NCBI RefSeq assembly: GCF_049847105.1
Contig: NZ_JBNCNS010000003.1
Coordinates: 310,001 to 374,000, forward strand
Reading direction: 5' to 3'
DNA length: 64,000 nucleotides
DNA from: Gordonia sp049847105
Lineage (GTDB): Bacteria; Actinomycetota; Actinomycetes; Mycobacteriales; Mycobacteriaceae
Shown here: positions 1 to 8,223 of the stretch, piece by piece
How the letters are laid out: each line of letters opens with the position of its first letter
How positions within the stretch are numbered: position 1 is the first letter of the stretch
The notes under the pieces: model-generated
Databases searched by the model: none
What the model was told of the DNA's origin: nothing
What the model saw: the letters and a program-made list of their open reading frames with translations, nothing else
Position numbers and translations under genes: made by a program

Positions 1-1124
1 AGTGACCGGATCTGGTCGCGGGCGGGGTGGGTGAACGCCAGCTGGTCCAGGCGGGCGAGGATGCGGTGGGCGCGATGATAGATCGCGAAGCGGGTGGTCG
101 AGGCGTCCAGCGCCCGGTGCAGGGCGGCGACACCGGACCGCTCGGTCAGCCACTTGTTGAGTGCTGCCGCGCCGCCCACGGCGACCTGGCGGCCGTGCAA
201 CACCCCGTACTCGCCGACCAGGCCGAGGAGCTGTTCGCGCAACGCGACGGGCACCACGCTGTCGACGTCGTTGTCGAAGATGCGCAGCACATCCAGTGGT
301 GCCATCGGCTGCAGCCGCGCCAGCGCGGACGCCAGTTGCTCGGTGAGCATGCCGGTGTGGCTGGTCTGGGCCATCAGGCCGGAGACCGGAAGGACCGCGG
401 AGACAGTGTTCTTCAGCTGCGTGGCCAGTCGCCCAGCATGTTCGGTGGCATGTTCGAGGGGGTCTCGCTGACCGAGGGCGCCTTCGCCGAATGAGTCGGC
501 GCGCGAGAGCACGCCCAACATGTTCAACGGTGTGAATGGCAGCTGGCTCAGGAAAGCGATCTCATCGTGGCGCGGCGCGGCGTCGAACAAGAACACCGCG
601 GCGTCGGCGTCGATGGAGGCGGTGCGGGTCTGCTCGAATCCGTCGATCATCACCCGTCGGGTGGCGGCGTCGTTGGCGACGGTCAGCGTGGACAGGCCCG
701 GGGTATCGATCAGTGTGAGCTGCCGCAACGCTGCCGAGGGCAGCCACCGATCGACGAACTGGATGTCGGGCGTCGGAAGCGGTAGCTGGGGGCGCTGGTT
801 CGGCTGTACCGCCACGGGGTGGCGGGCCCCGCCGACGCTGACGACTTCGGCTCGCGAGGGGGCCCCGTCCTGGTAGACGGTCACCACGTTGGTCGCCTCC
901 AGGGCAGCGGTCTCGGCGACCGGCGCGCCGATCAGTGCGTTGACGAGGGTCGATTTTCCGGCTTTGAGTCGCCCTACGACCACCACCCGCGGTGGTGACC
1001 ACAAGATGGTGCCGATCGAGTTGGCGTGAGCGACCAGGTCGCCGCCGAGCGCGGCGAGCTGGTGCAGTCCCTGGTCGAGCACGGTGTGGATGGGGTCGAC
1101 GCGCCGCGGTGTGGGTGTTGTCAT
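1..1124 (-). CDS. Dynamin-type GTPase, IniC-like (partial, C-terminus beyond window)
   Basis: The reading frame is open from an ATG at 1124 to the left edge of the window (374 codons), so the C-terminus is missing. The N-terminal part is a GTPase domain: the P-loop GRLKAGKST lies at about residues 52-60 and the DTPGL switch motif about 90 residues later. Its ATG overlaps the TGA of the upstream GTPase gene in an ATGA junction, so the two are translationally coupled. Paired GTPases in this order match mycobacterial iniA-iniC, membrane-remodelling dynamin-like proteins induced by cell-wall stress. The IniC assignment rests on order and motifs; the function here is inferred. Confidence 0.8.
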   Translation of the reverse strand, partial: MTTPTPRRVDPIHTVLDQGLHQLAALGGDLVAHANSIGTILWSPPRVVVVGRLKAGKSTLVNALIGAPVAETAALEATNVVTVYQDGAPSRAEVVSVGGARHPVAVQPNQRPQLPLPTPDIQFVDRWLPSAALRQLTLIDTPGLSTLTVANDAATRRVMIDGFEQTRTASIDADAAVFLFDAAPRHDEIAFLSQLPFTPLNMLGVLSRADSFGEGALGQRDPLEHATEHAGRLATQLKNTVSAVLPVSGLMAQTSHTGMLTEQLASALARLQPMAPLDVLRIFDNDVDSVVPVALREQLLGLVGEYGVLHGRQVAVGGAAALNKWLTERSGVAALHRALDASTTRFAIYHRAHRILARLDQLAFTHPARDQIRS

Positions 1125-2992
1125 CGGGACACCCCGGCCAGGTATTGCTCGGCGGACGCGATCCGCTTGTCGACGATTGCCAGGTTGCTCGAGAGTCGTT
1201 TCGTGTTCTTTTCGCGTGAGGCCGCGTCCGCGGATGCCGCTTTCTGCACCTCGTTGATGGTCTTCTGGAGGTCTTCGATGTTGACGCGCAGGTACTCGCG
1301 GTAGCGGATGATGATCTCCGGTCGCGATTGGGCGACAGCGCTGTCGAGGAGGCGACCGGTCGCGGCCTTGGTGGCGACGACCGTTTCCCGTAGCCAGGAC
1401 AGCAGGTTGGCCTTGCCTGCCCGGATCGCCCTGAACCCCAGGTTGATTCCGACCCACACGGTGCCCACCGCGATACCGACCCCCATGAGCGCCGAAAGTC
1501 CGATCAGCCCGCCGAGGGTCGATGATCCCACCACACCCATGGTGAGCAGGGTTGGGTCGAGCAGTCCGTGGCGTTTGCTGCCGACCTGGTGGGCCTCGAT
1601 CTTCTTGTCCTGCATGGACGCGACGATCTGTGCGCTGAGTTCTTCCCATACCCCGGGGTCATCGGTGAATCGGGGCGCGACGATCTTGTCGTGCAGCTCC
1701 TGCAAGAACCCCGACAGGGTTTCTGCCATCGCCAACTGGAGATCGGTCTGCATGTCGGCGGTGAACTTTTGTGCGCTGCGCCGCAACACGTCCATGCCGT
1801 GGGTATTGACGTACTTGGTCCACTTGTCGCGGATCTCGTCGAGGCGCCGTTCGAGATCGTCGACCGCCGACTGTCGCAGCAACGTGAGGTCACGCGCGAG
1901 ATACTGCTCCCACTGCCGTGCCTGGTCCTGCAGCTCGGTCAGTCGCTTCATGTCCGCGGTCAGATCGGGGAGTGCCTTCGCGCCGGCTTCGACGGCGTCG
2001 AGTTCGCGGGAGATCTTCGTGCGCACCACCCGCAGTCCTTCCAGGCAGGCGCGGACTGCGTCGAGATGCGGTCGGCTGGAAGCGGCGTCGAGCCGTTGAC
2101 CGAGTTGCCGGCGGAGTGCCCCGATGCCGCTGTCGACGTCGAGTCGCTCACGCAGCTGTGGGTCGGTGGTTTCGGTGGCCATCACCGCCAGCAGGCTCGA
2201 CACGCCGACGACCGTCACTGTGCGTTGCAGATGCTCGGCGAGGATGCGTTCGTTCTCGGCGACGATCTGTCGCCAGCGTCGCAGATGCTTGTCGGTCTTG
2301 GTGACCACCACGACGACCGAATCGACGGTCGCCGTGGATTGGCGCACGAACTCCATCTCGGGTGCTGTCAGCGGACTCGACGCGTCGCACACCAGCACCA
2401 GCACGCGCGCCTGTTCCGCGGATTGTTCGGCCAGTTTGGCCAGACCGACGTCGAGCCCTCCGACGCCGGGGGTGTCGACGATGGTGACGTCGGACATCTG
2501 GGCATCGCGGACAGCGACGGCTGCCGCGGTGGGCAGTTCTTCGACCTGTGGGTCACGCACCATGGCTCCGCCGGTGGTGACCCACTGTTCGAGGTCGGCG
2601 GTGGGCACCGTTTTCGCGCCGGAAGGGAAGAACAGTTCGGCGGCACTGGGCTGATCCAGGTCCGCATCGTCGGTGACGCTGACGGTCACCGCGGACGTCA
2701 CGTCGACTCCCACCGGGCACATGTTGCGATGCCCGATCAGTGCATTGACCAGCGAACTCTTGCCACGCTGCACTTCGCCGACCACAACGATCGTGCGCGT
2801 GTGGTCGTCGCTGCGCAGCTTGTTGAGCGCGACGTCGGCGACGCGGTCCATCTGGTAGGCGCGCAGAACCTTGACCGCGGCCTCGACCACCTCGGTTGCT
2901 GCCGAATCGGCGGCAACCGGATGGGTGGCCGCTGCGGCTGGTGACGCAGTCTCACCCATCTTCTGAATCCCCCGGTTCTCGAGTGTGGCCAT
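1121..2992 (-). CDS. Dynamin-like GTPase, IniA-like
   Basis: A protein of about 623 residues with a dynamin-family G domain: P-loop GEVQRGKSS near residue 75, DTPGVGGLD switch II, and TKTD as the base-recognition motif. A long helical region follows. Near the C-terminus is a hydrophobic stretch (MGVVGSSTLGGLIGLSALMG and onward) that resembles the membrane-inserting paddle of bacterial dynamins. IniA of mycobacteria (about 640 residues) has this layout and helps maintain the envelope under cell-wall drug stress. It is the first gene of a two-gene unit with the GTPase downstream. No iniB-like gene precedes it. The ATG at 2992 was preferred over GTG at 2998; ATG 2959 is also possible and none has a clear ribosome binding site. 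Confidence 0.85.
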   Translation of the reverse strand: MATLENRGIQKMGETASPAAAATHPVAADSAATEVVEAAVKVLRAYQMDRVADVALNKLRSDDHTRTIVVVGEVQRGKSSLVNALIGHRNMCPVGVDVTSAVTVSVTDDADLDQPSAAELFFPSGAKTVPTADLEQWVTTGGAMVRDPQVEELPTAAAVAVRDAQMSDVTIVDTPGVGGLDVGLAKLAEQSAEQARVLVLVCDASSPLTAPEMEFVRQSTATVDSVVVVVTKTDKHLRRWRQIVAENERILAEHLQRTVTVVGVSSLLAVMATETTDPQLRERLDVDSGIGALRRQLGQRLDAASSRPHLDAVRACLEGLRVVRTKISRELDAVEAGAKALPDLTADMKRLTELQDQARQWEQYLARDLTLLRQSAVDDLERRLDEIRDKWTKYVNTHGMDVLRRSAQKFTADMQTDLQLAMAETLSGFLQELHDKIVAPRFTDDPGVWEELSAQIVASMQDKKIEAHQVGSKRHGLLDPTLLTMGVVGSSTLGGLIGLSALMGVGIAVGTVWVGINLGFRAIRAGKANLLSWLRETVVATKAATGRLLDSAVAQSRPEIIIRYREYLRVNIEDLQKTINEVQKAASADAASREKNTKRLSSNLAIVDKRIASAEQYLAGVSR

Positions 2993-3473
2993 GGCCACAA
3001 GCGTCGTGGACGATCACCGCCATTTCGCGCGGTGACGTGCACCAGGCTGAGTCCGCGCCAACACGGCACTCTACCGAGTGACCAAATTAACCGATAGTCG
3101 GCCTCCTGCATTAACCTGCAGGGCGGATTGACCATCTGCTGGTCCAGGGGACGGCGAGCCCCTGTGTCGCACGGGCTCGTTGGGACTTCTTCACGATGGA
3201 CAAGTGGCAGCCGCCGCGGACCGCTGCGGTGGCAGAGCCCGGTCACCGCGTGGCGTTGAGCCCACTGTCCATGCTCTGACTCGGCCACCGTCAAAGACCC
3301 AGGCCGGCGAGGGAACCAAATGCCCTGTCCGCAGCGTCCAATCAGGGCTGGTCCTCTCGTCAGCTACCAATTCAATAGTTGATGCGTACCGCCGCCCCGC
3401 CGCCGATACGCCCTCGGGCCCAGGCAGCCGATCATCCGGTCGCGACCGGGCAACCTTCGGAAGGAAAAGAGAT
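2993..3473. other. Divergent intergenic region, no gene seen
   Basis: About 480 bases lie between the divergent IniA-like GTPase and the lipoprotein gene. The region should hold both promoters. It contains a short hairpin (CGAGCCC with GGGCTCG, 3155-3179). The frame of the lipoprotein stays open upstream to 3180, but that stretch has no convincing start or signal sequence and is read as non-coding. No further gene or motif was recognised. Confidence 0.5.
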
Positions 3474-4745
3474 ATGAAGAATTGGAAACCCGCCGTCTGC
3501 TTGGTGGGTGCTGCCACAGCGGCCGTGCTCGTCGCCGGATGCTCCGGCGACGGAGAAGCCGCCTCTGAGCACACGGCCGCATCCAGCAAGGCCGCCGAAC
3601 CCCCGATCGACCTCAAGGTGCTCAACACCGGCAAGTACCCGACCAGCCCACGGCCACCGTTTCCCCGGTCCACGCCAGCGAACATTCTCCAGGTCGAGGG
3701 CCAGCGGATGGCCGAGTACATTGTGGTGCCCTTCGAGATCGACCAAGATCTCACCAACGCGAAGTTGCCGACGATGGTCATCACCGGCAAGAACAACATG
3801 AAAGCCGTCATGGCACCGGAGCCCGTCGACGTGCCGGCCAACGACGCCGTCGTCGGCGGCTACGTCGCGACTGCCGGCACACCGGACTCCAGCCTGCGCG
3901 CGGGCAACCAGCGCTCGATCAACAACATGGTGGTCCGGTATCTGACCCCCGCCGACGCCGGCAAGGCTGCCGATCAGATGGCCGCGGCAAGCGCGAAGGC
4001 CGAGAATGCGACGACAACCAAGATCGACGGCCTGCCCGACACCACCGTGATCAAAAAGGACGACGGTGACAAGCAGACGATCATGGCCTACACGCCGCAC
4101 AACACCTACGTGCTGTACCAGTGGTACCAAACCACCACCAAGCAGCAGGATCTGTTGGAACCCACCATCAAGAAGGCCGTGACGCTCCAGGGCAAGCTGA
4201 TCGATCAGTTCCCCGCCACGCCCACAAAGGCCGAAGCGAAGGCCAAGGGCATCGAGGCGAAGGATCCGATGATAGATCAGAACAAGGTCCTGATCTACGC
4301 GCTGCCGTACTCCGACGAGGAACTCAAGAAGTCCACAGGGATGCCGAGCGGTTCTATGCGCGCGGTGTACGGACCGCGCGGAATGGCCATGACCAGCTCC
4401 GACCCGGTCACTGACTTCAATGTGCTCTCGGAGGTGGGCTCGACCGCCAACGGCGTTGAGCGTTCCACCGTGTACCGCGCCCGGGACGATGCCGGCGCCA
4501 AGAAGATCGTCGATACCTTTGTGGCCGCCAATCGCACGCAGGGCATGGGCAATGTGGCTGGTCCGCAGGGCCTTCCGATCGCCAAGTGTCAGAGTAAAGC
4601 GGTGAACGAGTCGACAATGTTCATCTGCCTCGTGCAGAAGGGCCGTTATGTCGGGTCCGTCACCTCCAACAACAAAGCCGATGCTTATCAGCAGATTTCG
4701 GCACAGTACACAATCCTGACCAAGGCTGATCAGAACGCCAAGTGA
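3474..4745 (+). CDS. Secreted lipoprotein, DUF7373-type
   Basis: The protein has 423 residues. It begins with a typical lipoprotein signal: MKNWK, a hydrophobic segment, then the lipobox LVAGC with the acylated cysteine near residue 23, followed by a Ser/Ala/Glu-rich linker. The mature part resembles large lipoproteins widespread in Gordonia, Rhodococcus and Mycobacterium whose biochemical role is unknown. The ATG at 3474 is chosen because the signal peptide starts there and a GGAAGGA ribosome binding site lies just upstream. It is transcribed alone, divergent from the IniA/IniC-like GTPases, and followed by a strong hairpin. It probably sits on the outer face of the cytoplasmic membrane. Confidence 0.85.
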   Translation: MKNWKPAVCLVGAATAAVLVAGCSGDGEAASEHTAASSKAAEPPIDLKVLNTGKYPTSPRPPFPRSTPANILQVEGQRMAEYIVVPFEIDQDLTNAKLPTMVITGKNNMKAVMAPEPVDVPANDAVVGGYVATAGTPDSSLRAGNQRSINNMVVRYLTPADAGKAADQMAAASAKAENATTTKIDGLPDTTVIKKDDGDKQTIMAYTPHNTYVLYQWYQTTTKQQDLLEPTIKKAVTLQGKLIDQFPATPTKAEAKAKGIEAKDPMIDQNKVLIYALPYSDEELKKSTGMPSGSMRAVYGPRGMAMTSSDPVTDFNVLSEVGSTANGVERSTVYRARDDAGAKKIVDTFVAANRTQGMGNVAGPQGLPIAKCQSKAVNESTMFICLVQKGRYVGSVTSNNKADAYQQISAQYTILTKADQNAK

Positions 4746-4760
4746 TCTGGACATACGCGA

Positions 4761-4820
4761 ACACCAAACGTTGTGTGCCTCGCCCCTTTCCGCAGTGGGC
4801 GGGGCGCACGGCGTTGGTGT
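4761..4820 (+). terminator. Long hairpin terminator after the lipoprotein gene
   Basis: The outer arms ACACCAA and TTGGTGT pair, continue through GTGTGC with GCGCAC, and close on CGCCCC with GGGGCG around a loop of about 14 bases. The hairpin starts 15 bases after the stop codon of the lipoprotein. It lacks a strong T-run, as is common in actinobacteria. Confidence 0.65.
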
Positions 4821-4948
4821 TTGCCCCCGTCTGAGGTTCTTCGCGCATAGTCGGGGTTGGTCACCCGGCCGGAGACTCCGCGGTCAGTGACATTTCCCAG
4901 CTGATCGGACTGAGCATTCCAGTCGTCGACCGTCCTCGATCGGTCGCG

Positions 4949-5503
4949 TCAGCCTGCGGTGCGTTGATCGCGCAGGATCTCCGCGAGCTGTGTCCTGGCA
5001 CGGTTGAGCCGCGACTTGACGGTCTGGACGCCGACGCCCTGGTGGACAGCGATATCGGCATAGGTGAGATCGCCGAACTCACGCAGCACCACCGCCTCCC
5101 GGAAATCGTCGGGAAGCCGGGCGATGGCATCACGAACGGCGTCGCGCACCGCGAGCCGCTCGTCGAAGCTCGATCCGCCGTCGTCGTCGATGAGTTGGAT
5201 CGGCTGTTCGGGATCGGTGAAGTCGGTGATCTGGGTGTTGTTCTTGCGGCGGCGTACCACGGTCAGAGCGTTGTTGGCGGCGATGCGATGCACCCAGGTG
5301 GAGAAGCGGGCCTCGCCCCGGAACTTGTGCAGGTTCTGCCATGCCGCGACGAGGGTGTTCTGCAGAGCGTCCTCGGCGTCGTGCTGATTTCCGCAGATGT
5401 TGAGGCACACCGCCCACACGTGGGTGCGGTGGGCGGCGACGAGCTGCGCGAAAGCGTGCTGATCACCGTCGCGTGCCTGCATGAGCAGCACCGCTTCGTC
5501 CAT
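4949..5503 (-). CDS. ECF-type RNA polymerase sigma factor
   Basis: A 184-residue sigma-70 family protein of extracytoplasmic-function size. Region 2 is seen as DAEDALQNTLVAAWQNLHKF followed by FSTWVHRIAANNALTVVRRRK. Region 4 is seen as LPDDFREAVVLREFGDLTYADIA with the recognition helix VQTVKSRLNRAR. The frame stays open far upstream only because of GC bias; the ATG at 5503 with a G-rich site (GGGGGAG) just before it starts right at the sigma domain. The gene lies 19 bases downstream of a His/Asp-rich protein on the same strand, so the two are probably co-transcribed. No recognisable anti-sigma gene follows in this window. Confidence 0.85.
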   Translation of the reverse strand: MDEAVLLMQARDGDQHAFAQLVAAHRTHVWAVCLNICGNQHDAEDALQNTLVAAWQNLHKFRGEARFSTWVHRIAANNALTVVRRRKNNTQITDFTDPEQPIQLIDDDGGSSFDERLAVRDAVRDAIARLPDDFREAVVLREFGDLTYADIAVHQGVGVQTVKSRLNRARTQLAEILRDQRTAG

Positions 5504-5522
5504 CAACTCCCCCAACCGAAGT

Positions 5523-5933
5523 TCAGATGTCGTGGTGGCCGTCGTGGCCGTGGTCGTGGTGGTCGCCGTGGTCGATGTCATCGTGGCCGAGATCATGGTG
5601 CTCGCCGCCGCCGAGGTCCGGGTGATCGAGCGCGGGATCGTCCGCGTCCGCGCCGTGTCCGGTGAGCGAGTGATCGGTGGCTGCGTGATCGGTGGCCCCT
5701 GGATGGGCCGTGTCGTGGTCGTCGGCGTGCGGATGGTCGTCCACCACGACGATGTCGTCATCGTCGTCGGGTGGCAGCGTGTCGTCCATGTCGGGCACGG
5801 TGTCCGGGTCGGCGACCGCGTCGGGGTCGAACGCGGCCTGGAGTGCGGTCTCCCAGACCCCGGCGGGGGGCTCGGGTGACGTGGCGGCGGGGTCGATGCC
5901 GAGTGAAGCCAGGATCGACGGCTCCTCCTGCAT
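5523..5933 (-). CDS. Acidic, His/Asp-rich protein upstream of the sigma factor
   Basis: A 136-residue protein with no recognised domain. The N-terminal half (MQEEPSILASLGIDPAATSP onward) is acidic and Pro-rich. The C-terminal third is almost entirely His, Asp and Gly, ending DHHDHGHDGHHDI, a composition typical of divalent metal binding. The start is well supported: GGAGGT lies six bases before the ATG at 5933. The stop is 19 bases before the ECF sigma factor start on the same strand. It has no zinc-binding anti-sigma HxxxCxxC signature. A role as metal sensor or regulator of the sigma factor is conceivable but only inferred from position and composition. Confidence 0.7.
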   Translation of the reverse strand: MQEEPSILASLGIDPAATSPEPPAGVWETALQAAFDPDAVADPDTVPDMDDTLPPDDDDDIVVVDDHPHADDHDTAHPGATDHAATDHSLTGHGADADDPALDHPDLGGGEHHDLGHDDIDHGDHHDHGHDGHHDI

Positions 5934-6054
5934 GTCATGACCTCCGATCGGGTGTGAGTGCGGTGCCGCCACCAGTCGGTGGCCGCTCACGGGTTTGATG
6001 TTACGGGCCGCTGGATTGTTCCCGCCGTGGTCGTCCTCGTTCGGCGGGACAGGC

Positions 6055-6900
6055 ATGATCGGGAGCATGCCGACGACCCCGATATTGATCAGCGCCGACG
6101 AGCTCCCGGAGGCGATGCTCTCCGATCACCCGCCGGTGATTCTCGATGTGCGATGGCAACTCGGCGACCGCCACGGTCACGACCACTACCGGGAAGGTCA
6201 CATCCCGGGCGCGGTGTTCGTCGACCTCGACGCCGAGCTCGCCGCGCCGGCGACACCCGAGCGCGGTCGGCATCCGCTCCCCGACATCGCCGATCTCCAG
6301 GCGGCTGCCCGCCGATGGGGCATCGACAACGGATCCTCGGTGGTGGTCTACGACGACATCGGCAATCTCGCCTCGGCCCGGGCGTGGTGGCTGCTGCGCT
6401 GGGCAGGCCTGACCGATGTGCGCATGCTCGACGGCGGGCTGGGTGCCTGGCGAACCGCCGGGCTCCGGGTGTCGACGGGCGATGCGACGCCGCGTACCGG
6501 CTCGGTGACTCTGACCGGCGGCCATCTACCTACCGTCGACATCGACGACGTCCCCGGATCGCCCGCCCAGCTGCTGGATGCCCGTGCCGCAGAACGGTTT
6601 CGAGGTGAGGCCGAGCCGATGGATCCGCGTGCCGGTCACATCCCCGGCGCGATCAGCGCGCCGACCGCGGCCAACATCGGACCCGACGGCACGTTCCTGC
6701 TTGCAGATGTCCTTCGAGAACGCTTCTCGACCTTGGGGATCGGTGCCGACACCGACGTGATCGCCTACTGCGGGTCGGGTGTCAATGCGGCCCACGAGAT
6801 CGCCGCGCTGGAGATCGCCGGTTTCACCGGCATATTGTTCCCCGGCTCGTGGTCGCAGTGGTCGTCGGACCCGGAGCGGCCGGTCGCGACGGGAGCGTGA
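6055..6900 (+). CDS. sseA: Rhodanese-family sulfurtransferase, SseA-like
   Basis: A 281-residue protein with two tandem rhodanese domains, the layout of thiosulfate/3-mercaptopyruvate sulfurtransferases. The N-terminal domain has the LDVRW and HIPGA motifs but an Asp in place of the catalytic Cys (VVYDDIGN), so it is the inactive domain. The C-terminal domain has LLDARAAERFRG, GHIPGAISAP and the active-site loop AYCGSGVNA, whose Cys would carry the persulfide. It transfers sulfane sulfur to cyanide or other thiophiles in the cytoplasm. The start could be ATG 6055 or ATG 6067. The upstream neighbour is divergent. Confidence 0.88.
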   Translation: MIGSMPTTPILISADELPEAMLSDHPPVILDVRWQLGDRHGHDHYREGHIPGAVFVDLDAELAAPATPERGRHPLPDIADLQAAARRWGIDNGSSVVVYDDIGNLASARAWWLLRWAGLTDVRMLDGGLGAWRTAGLRVSTGDATPRTGSVTLTGGHLPTVDIDDVPGSPAQLLDARAAERFRGEAEPMDPRAGHIPGAISAPTAANIGPDGTFLLADVLRERFSTLGIGADTDVIAYCGSGVNAAHEIAALEIAGFTGILFPGSWSQWSSDPERPVATGA

Positions 6901-6901
6901 G

Positions 6902-6915
6902 CGTTCCGCGGAACG
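6902..6915. repeat. 14-bp perfect palindrome after sseA
   Basis: CGTTCCGCGGAACG is self-complementary and begins one base after the sseA stop. It could be an operator for the downstream gene or part of a terminator. Nothing in the sequence decides between these. Confidence 0.35.
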
Positions 6916-7057
6916 TGGACGCCGCGACGGAGCGGCCGCGTCGGCCGCACCTCGCACGAATAGACCGGAACATGGGTACGTTGGCGATGAGGGGGCCGCT
7001 GTACTCGGACCGACGAATGCGCTCGAACGGACGAGCCGAACGACTGAGGAGGTCGAC

Positions 7058-7765
7058 ATGTCACGCACAGTGTTGTTCGTGATGACCGGATCGGATCACT
7101 GGACCCTCACCGATGGGAGCAAACACGCGACCGGGTTCTGGGCCGAGGAGGCCGTCGCACCACTGGAGATCCTCAAAGACGCAGGTTACGAGGTCACCGT
7201 CGCGACCCCGGGTGGCGTACGGCCACCGGTGGACGAGGGGAGCCTGACCGCCGAGCGTGCCGGTTCGGCCGAGGCCGCCGCTCATATCCGCGGCGTGGTC
7301 GAGAGTGCCCCCGAGTTCCAGAACCCGATTGCGTTGTCCGATGTGGTGGTCGAAGACTATGACGCCGTCTTCGTGCCCGGCGGGCACGGACCGATGGAGG
7401 ACCTGGCCGTCGACCCGGAGGCCGGCAAAATCCTCACCGCGGTCAACACAGCCGACCGGCCCGTCGCCATCGTGTGTCACGGGCCGGCGGCCCTGCTCTC
7501 GGCAACCGACGCTGACGGCGAGAACACCTTCATCGGCCATACGGTCACCGGCTTCACCAATGCCGAGGAGGAACAGGGCGGGCTGGCGGCCAAGGCGCCG
7601 TGGCTGCTCCAGGATCGTCTCACCGATGCGGGATTGAAGGTGGTCACCGGGGAACCGTGGGCGCCGCACATCGAGACCGACCGCAATCTGCTGACCGGAC
7701 AGAATCCGGCATCCTCGGGCCCGCTCGCGCGTGCCCTCGTCGATCGACTGGGAAAGGCCGACTGA
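7058..7765 (+). CDS. DJ-1/PfpI-family class I amidotransferase-like protein (Hsp31-like)
   Basis: A 235-residue protein of the DJ-1/PfpI superfamily. The nucleophile elbow AIVCHGPAAL contains the reactive Cys followed by His, and VFVPGGHGPMEDL and SKHATGFWAEE match the Hsp31/YhbO-like glyoxalase III and deglycase branch. Members detoxify methylglyoxal or act as stress chaperones; the exact activity cannot be read from sequence. A very good ribosome binding site (GAGGAGGT) precedes the ATG at 7058. The stop overlaps the start of the next gene (TGATG), so the two form a small operon. It is cytoplasmic. Confidence 0.85.
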   Translation: MSRTVLFVMTGSDHWTLTDGSKHATGFWAEEAVAPLEILKDAGYEVTVATPGGVRPPVDEGSLTAERAGSAEAAAHIRGVVESAPEFQNPIALSDVVVEDYDAVFVPGGHGPMEDLAVDPEAGKILTAVNTADRPVAIVCHGPAALLSATDADGENTFIGHTVTGFTNAEEEQGGLAAKAPWLLQDRLTDAGLKVVTGEPWAPHIETDRNLLTGQNPASSGPLARALVDRLGKAD

Positions 7766-8187
7766 TGTCCCGACCACCGCTTCCTGATGCTGCGAAAGAG
7801 CTTCTCGCCAAGCCCAATCCATGCGTGATGGCGACTCTGCGTTCCGACGGCGGGCCGGTCTCGGCGGCCACCTGGTATCTGCTCGACGGCGACCGTGTGC
7901 TGTTGAGCATGGACAACGGCCGGGTGCGCCTCGACCACCTGCGGCGTGATCCCCGCGTCACCCTCACGGTGCTCGACGAGGAGACCTGGTACACGCACAT
8001 CACGCTGCTCGGCCGCGTGATCGAGTTCCGCGACGACGACGGCCTCACCGACATCGACCGGATCTCCCGTCATTACGCGGGCGGTCCATATCCCGATCGG
8101 GTACGGCCCCGCACGACGGCGATCATCGAGATCGACCGTTGGCACGGGTGGGGTTCGATGAAGGACAATGACCAGGCCACCGGCTGA
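7765..8187 (+). CDS. PPOX-class (F420-dependent-type) oxidoreductase
   Basis: A 140-residue split-barrel protein of the pyridoxamine-phosphate-oxidase-like superfamily. The family pattern is clear: PNPCVMATLRSDGGPVSAATWY in the first strands, then VRLDHLRRDPRVTLTV. Actinobacterial members with this pattern usually bind F420 or FMN and reduce small substrates. The ATG is coupled to the preceding DJ-1/PfpI gene through TGATG. The two may share a detoxification role, but no substrate is indicated. Confidence 0.83.
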   Translation: MSRPPLPDAAKELLAKPNPCVMATLRSDGGPVSAATWYLLDGDRVLLSMDNGRVRLDHLRRDPRVTLTVLDEETWYTHITLLGRVIEFRDDDGLTDIDRISRHYAGGPYPDRVRPRTTAIIEIDRWHGWGSMKDNDQATG

Positions 8188-8223
8188 GTTGCCCCTTCGG
8201 GCACCCGGGAGGGGTTCGGTGGC

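Noticed and set aside
3180..3473. N-terminal extension of the lipoprotein frame
   Set aside because: The lipoprotein signal begins at ATG 3474 with a good ribosome binding site; the upstream stretch has no start signal.
5504..5938. Long upstream extension of the sigma factor frame
   Set aside because: It is the shadow of the His/Asp-rich gene, which has the strong ribosome binding site; the sigma domain starts at 5503.
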